Positions 6,511 through 12,757 of a stretch of DNA of 15,423 nt are shown here, piece after piece (within the stretch, counting starts at the first letter, position 1; each line of letters begins with the position of its first letter). Position numbers and translations under genes: made by a program. Origin of the DNA: Methanobacterium sp. (GTDB taxonomy: Archaea > Methanobacteriota > Methanobacteria > Methanobacteriales > Methanobacteriaceae); contig JAUNXM010000039.1 in assembly GCA_030539815.1 (NCBI GenBank), forward strand, positions 1-15,423, given 5' to 3'. The notes under the pieces were generated by a model that worked only from the letters and a program-made list of their open reading frames with translations, did not search any database and was not told where the DNA came from.

Positions 6511-6529
6511 CCCCCTATTTTTATTTATA
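6511..6529 (+). terminator. T-rich terminator after the DUF2100-like gene
   Basis: CCCCCTATTTTTATTTATA directly follows the stop codon. Archaeal RNA polymerase commonly terminates at such pyrimidine/T tracts without a strong hairpin. Confidence 0.4.
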
Positions 6530-6596
6530 ACTGATCTCCATGATTTAATTATGGGTAAATGTCACCAAAAAAAATCAAAACATATCTCTTTTTATA

Positions 6597-6665
6597 TTCC
6601 CTAATTTATAACAATTAAAGACTGTTGAAAAATCGAATAAAATTTCCCATGGAAAAATTAGGGAA
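6597..6665. repeat. Long-armed perfect inverted repeat upstream of mptA
   Basis: TTCCCTAATTT (6597-6607) and AAATTAGGGAA (6655-6665) are perfect 11-base reverse complements around a 47-base spacer. A smaller inverted repeat (TTTCC-CAT-GGAAA, 6643-6655) sits at the right end of the spacer and competes with the right arm. The likely mptA TATA box is about 45 bases further down, so in that transcript the element is upstream DNA rather than leader RNA. The 6511-6815 gap holds no gene that I can support. Confidence 0.5.
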
Positions 6666-6706
6666 CATCGTAAAAGAAACCATTAATCTATGTAGATAAA
6701 AAATCA

Positions 6707-6718
6707 TTTTTATAAACT
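6707..6718 (+). promoter_or_regulatory. Probable mptA TATA box
   Basis: TTTTTATAAACT lies about 100 bases upstream of the mptA start and would set transcription to begin near 6742, leaving a leader of about 75 bases. Confidence 0.4.
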
Positions 6719-6815
6719 ACAATGAAAATCCTGCAACAAGATAAAAACTTAAGACTTGTTTTTTAATGTTTTTTACATCAACAGAGATACTTTATCGAAC
6801 TCAGGGGTGAAAAAA

Positions 6816-7766
6816 TTGGAAACACCATGTTTACCGGATACCCAGGAAAAGTTACCTACCATCCCCGTGCACCTCACCAGAGTAGGGGTCAAAGGGGTTA
6901 AAAAGCTCTTAAAGATCGAAAGGGATAATAAAAGACCTATTGTTCTTTTACCAACCTTCGATGCCTATGTGGATTTGCCCAGCACACAAAGAGGCATCCA
7001 CATGTCACGCAATCCAGAAGCCATTAGCGATGTCTTGGAAGAAGCTGTAGAAGGCAGTGCAATGGAAGTAGAGTCACTGTGCGCTGAAATAGTGAATTTG
7101 CTTCTGGAAAAACATACCTATGCCAAGCGGGCTGAGGTCAGTATGAAGAGTGACTTCATGATCATGAAGAAGTCACCGGTGACTAAACACAAAACCCAGG
7201 AAATGGTAAACATCATGGCCGATGCCATTGGCTACCGCACTGATGAAGGAGTAGTTATCCGGAAGATGATCGGGGCAGAAGTAGTGGGGATGACTGTATG
7301 TCCCTGTGCCCAGGAAACCGTGAAAGAAAGCTCCAAACAGAAACTTCTGGAATTTTTAGATGAAGAAACTACCGAAAAAGTCCTGGAATCTGTGTCTTTT
7401 GCATCCCACAACCAGCGGGGAAGGGGAAGCATCATGATCGAGGTACCAGCCCAGCAAACCATCAGGGGAGAAGACATTATCAAAATAATTGAAGACTCCA
7501 TGAGTTCCTATGTCTGTGAACTTTTAAAAAGACCCGATGAACATGCGGTGGTGATTAATGCCCACGAGCATCCCATGTTCGTGGAAGACTGCGTGCGGAA
7601 TATGGTACAGAAGATAGTTAAAGAATTCTCCCACCTACCTGATGACACCCTCATAACAGTTCAGCAAGTGAACGAGGAAAGTATACACCGTCATAATGCA
7701 TTCGCAGAAAAAGTTGCCACTATGGGTGAACTTAAAGCTGAAATTATAAATGGTGGAGGGAATTAA
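6816..7766 (+). CDS. mptA: GTP cyclohydrolase MptA (methanopterin biosynthesis)
   Basis: MptA is an iron(II)-dependent, T-fold GTP cyclohydrolase. It converts GTP to 7,8-dihydroneopterin 2',3'-cyclic phosphate, the first step to tetrahydromethanopterin. The 316-residue product matches the family throughout: VHLTRVGVKGVKKLL (18-32), PTFDAYVDLPSTQRGIHMSR (46-65), GMTVCPCAQ (158-166), SHNQRGRGSI (197-206) and the C-terminal NAHEHPMFVEDCVRNM (248-263). The Cys and His residues in these motifs are the likely metal and substrate ligands. TTG 6816 is chosen because GGGGTGA (6804-6810) precedes it by five bases and the protein then starts where the family does; a TTG at 6756 would add 20 unrelated residues, and GTG 6807 has no ribosome binding site. 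The stop overlaps the next start (TAATG). Confidence 0.93.
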   Translation: METPCLPDTQEKLPTIPVHLTRVGVKGVKKLLKIERDNKRPIVLLPTFDAYVDLPSTQRGIHMSRNPEAISDVLEEAVEGSAMEVESLCAEIVNLLLEKHTYAKRAEVSMKSDFMIMKKSPVTKHKTQEMVNIMADAIGYRTDEGVVIRKMIGAEVVGMTVCPCAQETVKESSKQKLLEFLDEETTEKVLESVSFASHNQRGRGSIMIEVPAQQTIRGEDIIKIIEDSMSSYVCELLKRPDEHAVVINAHEHPMFVEDCVRNMVQKIVKEFSHLPDDTLITVQQVNEESIHRHNAFAEKVATMGELKAEIINGGGN

Positions 7767-8203
7767 TGCAGATAAAAAGAATTGCCGGACAGATCATGGG
7801 CCAGTTGGAGGCCTTTGAAGGATCAAAAGCAGCCATGGACACCAATAACTTATTGATCGTTCGGGGCAGATCACGCCAGAAGATCCAGGCTGAAGAACTG
7901 GGCCCCACCATTTCACAGATACTGAAAGATTTAGGAACCAGAGAACTGGATATGTTTTCTGATGAAACAGCGGACATCTTCACTTTAATAGATGAACAGA
8001 TCCGCTCTCAGGTAGATATACAGGGCGAAAGTGATGTATACGGAATATACCGGCTTAAAGAATCCTTTGAAAATATGAACTGTTATGCTGAATACAGTAT
8101 GGGCCTTTTAAAGGATTTTGCAGTATTCATAATTTTATGGAAGGACAAAAGTGGTGTAGGACCTCTGTTTGTGGAGCTGGTGGTTTCCAACTTGGAAGAA
8201 TAA
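7766..8203 (+). CDS. Small conserved archaeal protein, DUF2120-like, coupled to mptA
   Basis: This 145-residue soluble protein starts on the last base of the mptA stop codon, with GGAGG at 7755-7759 as its ribosome binding site, so the two are translationally coupled. It begins MQIKRIAGQIMGQLEAFEGS, has a central stretch with NNLLIVRGRSRQKI, and ends in an alternating hydrophobic region (AVFIILWKDKSGVGPLFVELVVSNLEE) that suggests a beta-sheet core. No catalytic motif is apparent. It fits my recollection of the archaeal DUF2120 family, which I cannot confirm here. The tight coupling suggests a role with MptA, as a partner or in the same cofactor pathway. Function remains unknown. Confidence 0.65.
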   Translation: MQIKRIAGQIMGQLEAFEGSKAAMDTNNLLIVRGRSRQKIQAEELGPTISQILKDLGTRELDMFSDETADIFTLIDEQIRSQVDIQGESDVYGIYRLKESFENMNCYAEYSMGLLKDFAVFIILWKDKSGVGPLFVELVVSNLEE

Positions 8204-8215
8204 TTAATATCCAAA

Positions 8216-8232
8216 TAGGGGATTAACCCCTA
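8216..8232 (+). terminator. GC hairpin between the DUF2120-like gene and cofG
   Basis: TAGGGG (8216-8221) and CCCCTA (8227-8232) form a 6-bp stem with a five-base loop just after the stop codon. No strong T tract follows, so it may be a partial terminator or an RNA-stabilising 3' structure rather than a full stop. Confidence 0.4.
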
Positions 8233-8298
8233 AGAATGATGATTTTGACTAGAATGAATGATTAATCTTAGAATAATTAATGGTAACAGTGAAATAAA

Positions 8299-9363
8299 AT
8301 GTTATCCAAAGAACAGTTAATTTCCCTGATGGGCGTGCAGGGTTCTGATGTTCTGCAGCTAATGATGCAGGCTAATTCACTCCGCCAGATAAACAAAATA
8401 ACCTATTCTAAAAATGTTTTTTTACCCCTGACCAATATCTGTAGGAATGACTGTGGTTATTGCACCTTCCGCCGTGAAGCCGGAGATCCAGACGCTATTC
8501 TAGTCATGCCCCCTTCAGAAGTTATAAGTACTGTTCAGGATGCAGATGGTTATGGTTGTCGGGAGGCTCTTTTCACCTTCGGAGAACAGGCTGATAGAAC
8601 ACTGCCCGTCAAAGCCGCCCTGAAAGATCTGGGATTTGAGGGTATGCTGGAATACCTCTATTATCTATGTGAAATAACACTGCAAAAAACTAGCCTATTA
8701 CCCCATAGTAACCCAGGTGTACTTGAAAAAAGTGAGCTTAAAATGTTAAGGGAGGTTAACGCATCCATGGGCCTTATGCTGGAAAACGTTAGTCCTAGGC
8801 TCATGGAAAGCCCTGCTCATCAGAAGAGTCCAGGTAAAGATCCCCAACTGAGGATTAAAACCATTGAAAACGCAGGGAAACTGAAGATACCCTTTACAAC
8901 CGGACTTCTAATTGGTATTGGGGAGACTGTGGAAGAGAGAGTTGATTCTCTCCTGGAGATCAGGAGGATTCAGGACAAGTACGGTCATATCCAGGAGATC
9001 ATAATCCAGAATTTCAAATCTAAACCAGGTATTGGAATGGAATCCCACCGGGAACCTTCACTTCTGGATATGGTTCGGATGGTATCGATTACCAAGTTGT
9101 TATTCCCTGATTGTAGTGTCCAGGTTCCCCCTAACCTTAACCGAAATACTGCGCAGATGTTTTTACTGGCAGGGGCTGATGACTGGGGTGGTGTTTCACC
9201 ACTCACCAAGGACTACGTTAACCCTGAAGCACCATGGCCAGAATTGGATGAACTAAAGATGTTAACCAAACAACTGGGATTCCAGTTGGAGGAAAGGTTG
9301 CCAGTTTATCCGCAGTATATTAACCAAGAATTTTTAAGTCCTATTTTACAGAAGAAAATATAA
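8299..9363 (+). CDS. cofG: 7,8-didemethyl-8-hydroxy-5-deazariboflavin synthase subunit CofG
   Basis: CofG is the radical-SAM half of FO synthase. Together with CofH it builds the deazaflavin chromophore of coenzyme F420 from tyrosine and a ribityl-uracil precursor. The 354-residue protein carries the CX3CX2C [4Fe-4S] motif at C48, C52 and C55 (ICRNDCGYCTF), followed by the family segments GCREALFTFGEQAD (about 91-104) and LLPHSNPG. Near residue 236 comes IIQNFKSKPG, and late in the chain DDWGGVSPLTKDYVNPEAPWP. Length is normal for stand-alone CofG, and CofH is not in the window. The ATG has only a weak ribosome binding site, but a stop codon lies just upstream in frame and no better start exists. 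It sits downstream of mptA, so two C1-pathway cofactor genes are neighbours. Confidence 0.94.
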   Translation: MLSKEQLISLMGVQGSDVLQLMMQANSLRQINKITYSKNVFLPLTNICRNDCGYCTFRREAGDPDAILVMPPSEVISTVQDADGYGCREALFTFGEQADRTLPVKAALKDLGFEGMLEYLYYLCEITLQKTSLLPHSNPGVLEKSELKMLREVNASMGLMLENVSPRLMESPAHQKSPGKDPQLRIKTIENAGKLKIPFTTGLLIGIGETVEERVDSLLEIRRIQDKYGHIQEIIIQNFKSKPGIGMESHREPSLLDMVRMVSITKLLFPDCSVQVPPNLNRNTAQMFLLAGADDWGGVSPLTKDYVNPEAPWPELDELKMLTKQLGFQLEERLPVYPQYINQEFLSPILQKKI

Positions 9364-9400
9364 ACCCCGGGGTTATTATCCATTCTAAAAATTATTTAAT
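9363..9400. terminator. Convergent terminator region with 12-base palindrome
   Basis: AACCCCGGGGTT at 9363-9374 is a perfect palindrome overlapping the cofG stop. It is followed by AT-rich sequence that gives short T runs on both strands up to the kinase stop at 9402. The 38-base gap between convergent genes therefore probably terminates both. Confidence 0.45.
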
Positions 9401-9401
9401 A

Positions 9402-11171
9402 TTATTCTTGGAAAGATAGACAGAAGCTGGTCCGGTTATCTGTTTCTATTTCCAGAGAACCTTTTAACTGCATGGTTAAAGTTTGAACAATCAGAAGCCC
9501 CAGAGTACCTGTGCTTTCAAGATCAAAGCCTTCAGGAAGACCCACCCCGTCATCGGCTACTTCCAGCAAATATCCTTCTGAAATTCTAGATAGGTTAATC
9601 CCTATTTCACCCTTTTTATCCATGGGAAAGGCGTGTTTGAAACAGTTAGAGACCAGTTCATTGACAATTAGCCCCAGGGATATGGCAGTGTCTATTTCCA
9701 GAAAAATATTTTCGCAGTTTAAATGAACCTTAACATCGTCCTTTTTTTCCTTATGGAAGGTTGAAAGCATTTCCACAAGGCTTTTCAAATATTCTCCAAA
9801 GTCTATATGGGCCATATCCCCAGATTGGTACAATTTTTCATGGATCAGAGCCATGGAACGGATACGATTTTTGCTTTCCTGGAACATCTTCAGTGTTTCC
9901 GGTTCCTGAGTATATTCTGATTGTAGGCTCATTAAGCTGGATATGATCTGGAGATTATTTTTAACCCGGTGATGGATCTCCCTTAATAATACTTCTTTTT
10001 CCTCCAGGGAAGCTTTAATCTGCTTTTCAGCCATGATCATGTCACTTATATCTGCAAATGTAGCCATAACCCCCTGAATATTATTATCAACGTTTAAAAG
10101 TGGCGCGGTAGCCATCATGGTGTAAATTTGTTCTCCATCATTTCTCGCACATTCCAGTTCAAGATCTGATTTGAATTCACCTGAAAGAACACCGTGCATT
10201 ATATTTTCATATCCAGTTCCTTTGTTCTCATTTAAAAACGGCAAGGGTTTTCCTAGGACTTCTATTCTCTTCCATCCGAAAATATTTTCTGCCGCCGGGT
10301 TCCAGAGGGATTTCACCCTCCCATCCAAGTGTAAGTCTATAATTGCAAAGGGCGAAGCATTTATTATGGCCTCCAAATAGGTTTTCACATCAGCCAAACG
10401 TTTTTTACTCTCAATCAAAGCATTTTCAGCATTTTTACGTTTCGTGACATTTCTTCCAATTATTTGAATGGCAAATACCTTTCCTTCCTTTATAATGGGC
10501 GCATGATGGACCTCAATATATTCAAAACCCCTATCTACTTCTATTTTTATTTCCATTGGCTCAGTATGATTGCGTAAATGGTCCATGATTTCCATATTTT
10601 CAAATTGGCCACCCAAGAAATCCCGGGCAATTTCGTTGGCATCTTTACCAATAAAATCAACTCTGGAAATACCACTGTCTTCTTCCAGCCGGTGATTTAT
10701 ATCCAGTACTTGACCGTCGGGATCCAAAACAACCATATAATCCGGGGATAATTCAAAAAGTGCCCTGTATTTCTTTTCACTTCGTGCCAATCTTTCTTCA
10801 GCCATCTTCTTTTTTAAATGTTCTTCAGATTCTTTAAGAGCCCTTTTAACAGAGTGACTTAACTTGGAAAGGTTGTGTTTTAGAACATAATCTGTGGCTC
10901 CTTTTTTGAGCATCTCCACTGCAAATTCTTCACCCATCTGCCCACTGACAAAAATGAATGGAGTTTCTGGTGTGGTTTCCTGGGCAATGTACATGGCAGA
11001 TATGCCGTCAAAATAGGGGAGAGAATGGTCAGCCAGTATGATATCTGGTTGAAACTCGTTTATGGCTTCCCGGTATTCTTCTTCCTCTTCTACACATCTT
11101 GATTCAAAATTAATGCCATCACGTTTAAGTTCGGCCTCCATTAGCTCCAAATCCAGCGGAACATCTTCCAA
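9402..11171 (-). CDS. Hybrid sensor histidine kinase: REC-PAS-PAS-HisKA_2-HATPase
   Basis: This is a cytoplasmic signalling kinase with no membrane segment. Domains in order: receiver (1-112) with phosphoacceptor D48, switch S76 and K98; PAS (about 131-245); PAS (about 263-382); HisKA_2 with the H-box [11 protein letters not shown] (phosphoacceptor at H400 or H401); and HATPase_c with N-box [10 protein letters not shown], the ADDGVGLP G1 box and the TLGLLIVQ G2 box. All catalytic residues are present. The coordinates use the first canonical codon, TTG 11171, giving 589 residues, but this cuts off the first receiver strand. In frame upstream are the codons for NNIRILI, which complete [11 protein letters not shown], yet they contain no ATG, GTG or TTG. 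An ATT at 11184-11186 lies six bases after a GGGGGG run and is the best candidate start. It follows an Rcp1-like regulator, its probable partner. Confidence 0.88.
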   Translation of the reverse strand: MEDVPLDLELMEAELKRDGINFESRCVEEEEEYREAINEFQPDIILADHSLPYFDGISAMYIAQETTPETPFIFVSGQMGEEFAVEMLKKGATDYVLKHNLSKLSHSVKRALKESEEHLKKKMAEERLARSEKKYRALFELSPDYMVVLDPDGQVLDINHRLEEDSGISRVDFIGKDANEIARDFLGGQFENMEIMDHLRNHTEPMEIKIEVDRGFEYIEVHHAPIIKEGKVFAIQIIGRNVTKRKNAENALIESKKRLADVKTYLEAIINASPFAIIDLHLDGRVKSLWNPAAENIFGWKRIEVLGKPLPFLNENKGTGYENIMHGVLSGEFKSDLELECARNDGEQIYTMMATAPLLNVDNNIQGVMATFADISDMIMAEKQIKASLEEKEVLLREIHHRVKNNLQIISSLMSLQSEYTQEPETLKMFQESKNRIRSMALIHEKLYQSGDMAHIDFGEYLKSLVEMLSTFHKEKKDDVKVHLNCENIFLEIDTAISLGLIVNELVSNCFKHAFPMDKKGEIGINLSRISEGYLLEVADDGVGLPEGFDLESTGTLGLLIVQTLTMQLKGSLEIETDNRTSFCLSFQE

Positions 11172-11250
11172 AATTAGAATACGAATATTATTCCCCCCTT
11201 AATCCCCATGATTCTCCCATTCACTCTATCACATCCCCACTTCTAATATT

Positions 11251-11688
11251 TTACGGGGGTTTGTTTATAAGCATCCAGTATAATCCCAGGGTGGAGACAG
11301 CTTCCAAGAAATCATCGAATTCCACTGGTTTACTTACGTAACTATTCACCCCTAACTTGTAACTTTCCACAACATCCCGATCCTCCTGGGATGAGGTCAA
11401 AACCACCACTGGAATCTTTCGAGTCCTTTCTTTGGCCTTAATTTCCTTTAAAACCTCCAGACCATCCACTTTAGGCATTCGCAGATCTAAGAGTATCAAG
11501 CGAGGCAAGTCTTCTGGATTCCTGTCTTGAAACTGACCTCTCGCATTGATGAAATCAAGTGCTTCTTCACCATCTTTAACCCAAACAAGCCTGTTTGCCA
11601 GATTTTTCCTCTTTAAAGCCCTCATGGTAAGTTCAGCATCGGTGGGATTATCTTCCACCAGGAGAATTTCCAGTTCTTCAAAATTCAT
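11251..11688 (-). CDS. Rcp1-like single-domain response regulator
   Basis: This 145-residue protein is a stand-alone receiver domain. It has the acidic pair E12-D13, phosphoacceptor D68 in [13 protein letters not shown], switch threonine T98 in VVLTSS, and lysine K120 in SKPVEF. The long loop between strands 2 and 3 ([14 protein letters not shown]) and the ending [15 protein letters not shown] are typical of Rcp1-type regulators that pair with PAS or phytochrome-like kinases. With no output domain, it likely shuttles phosphate or signals by protein contact. ATG 11686-11688 is preferred over GTG 11709 because GGGGG (11696-11700) then sits seven bases upstream. The kinase gene follows after about 65 bases. 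Confidence 0.92.
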   Translation of the reverse strand: MNFEELEILLVEDNPTDAELTMRALKRKNLANRLVWVKDGEEALDFINARGQFQDRNPEDLPRLILLDLRMPKVDGLEVLKEIKAKERTRKIPVVVLTSSQEDRDVVESYKLGVNSYVSKPVEFDDFLEAVSTLGLYWMLINKPP

Positions 11689-11772
11689 TATTTTGCCCCC
11701 ATCTACCACTGTTCCTATCCTGGAGAACCTTGAAATATAACACTAATATCATAGTTTCCCGAAGGTAGGGAC

Positions 11773-11818
11773 ATGAATCATACCATTCATTTAAATCATT
11801 GTTAAAAATATAATAAAT
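11773..11818 (-). promoter_or_regulatory. Promoter of the rcp1-like / kinase pair with inverted repeat
   Basis: On the minus strand a TATA-like stretch (complement of about 11804-11816, TTATTATATTTTT) would start transcription near 11780. There lies an inverted repeat, ATGAAT-N6-ATTCAT at 11773-11790, a plausible operator. This 195-base gap (11711-11905) holds no gene. It implies that the last two genes of the cluster can be transcribed separately. Confidence 0.4.
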
Positions 11819-11905
11819 GCGTTTAAAGGAAAATATCCGGATTAACCAACAGATCATAACATAATCGTGAAGTTTTTTTTTAATCGTTTAGGGGAATATT
11901 CTCTT

Positions 11906-12652
11906 TTATTTCCCCTCTTTTATTTCTCTTGATATTCCCATAACCGAATATATTTCGCCCTGTTGATCCCTTAATGGTTTTAACCTAGTGTCCAGCCACA
12001 CTTCACAATCCGGGAAGATAAAAAGATTTTTTTCACGTTTTGAGTTTCCAGTGTTTAATACATTCTTTAATGAGCTTATTTGGTCTTTGAATTCCTGTGT
12101 TCTGAAAAGATCCTGCACTGGTTTACCAATTATATCTTCTTTGTTAAGCTTCAGATATTTTAGTGAAGATTCATTAACATACTCCACCATTAAATCTCTG
12201 TTTATGATAAAGATCATGTCCTCTGCATTCTCGGCAAGTATCCTATAATGTTCTTCGCTTCTTTTAAGCTTTAATTGAGATTCGTAGCCATGAAAAGCCA
12301 TTTCAATTGCGAATTTAAGCTCGTTTTCATCGAAGGGTTTAATTAGGTAAGCTTGGGGTTGGGTGATCTTGGCACCCTGAAAAGTTTCTGAATTACAGTA
12401 GGCAGTCAAATAAATAATGGGAATTTCTTTATTTTTCCGAATAACCTTTGCAGCATCTATCCCGTTCATACATCCTTTTAACAATATATCCATTAGAATA
12501 AGGTCAGGATCAAGTTCCAATGCTTTCTTAACAGCATCTTCTCCTGATGAAACAATATCGATCACATCGTAACCCCAGAGAACAAGTTTTTTCTGGAGTT
12601 CCATTCCAGTGAGGGCTTCATCCTCTACCACTAAAATCTTGGACCGGGACAT
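11906..12652 (-). CDS. Response regulator with REC and PAS domains
   Basis: This 248-residue protein has a receiver domain at 4-120, with E10-D11, phosphoacceptor D55 in LILMDILLKG, T83 and K105 in LIKPFDENEL. A short helix leads to one PAS domain at about 132-246 (EEHYRILAENAEDMIFIINR, then the YLKLNKEDIIGK turn, then a PAC-like VMGISREIKEGK end). It has no DNA-binding or catalytic output, a pattern frequent in Methanobacterium, where REC-PAS proteins connect kinases in phosphorelays. The ATG has GGAG eight bases upstream. It lies about 105 bases after the large PAS protein, in the same orientation, and probably shares its transcript. Domain calls are secure; partner and signal are unknown. 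Confidence 0.92.
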   Translation of the reverse strand: MSRSKILVVEDEALTGMELQKKLVLWGYDVIDIVSSGEDAVKKALELDPDLILMDILLKGCMNGIDAAKVIRKNKEIPIIYLTAYCNSETFQGAKITQPQAYLIKPFDENELKFAIEMAFHGYESQLKLKRSEEHYRILAENAEDMIFIINRDLMVEYVNESSLKYLKLNKEDIIGKPVQDLFRTQEFKDQISSLKNVLNTGNSKREKNLFIFPDCEVWLDTRLKPLRDQQGEIYSVMGISREIKEGK

Positions 12653-12757
12653 ATCATATTCTCCAGGATAATCAAATGCATTTTTAATTTATCATAAGAC
12701 TATTCACATTGACAATTAAAATTACAACCTTAATGTTAATAAACACTATTATGAACA

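Noticed and set aside
6597..6665. Naming the mptA-upstream repeat as a known riboswitch (for example a folate or purine class)
   Set aside because: The most likely TATA box lies downstream of it, so it may not be in the mptA leader, and I see no conserved riboswitch core.
8233..8257. AGAATGA direct repeat before cofG
   Set aside because: Two short AT-rich copies 18 bases apart are not distinguishable from chance.
9363..9374. AACCCCGGGGTT as an operator
   Set aside because: It overlaps the cofG stop in a 38-base gap between convergent genes, where termination is the simpler explanation.
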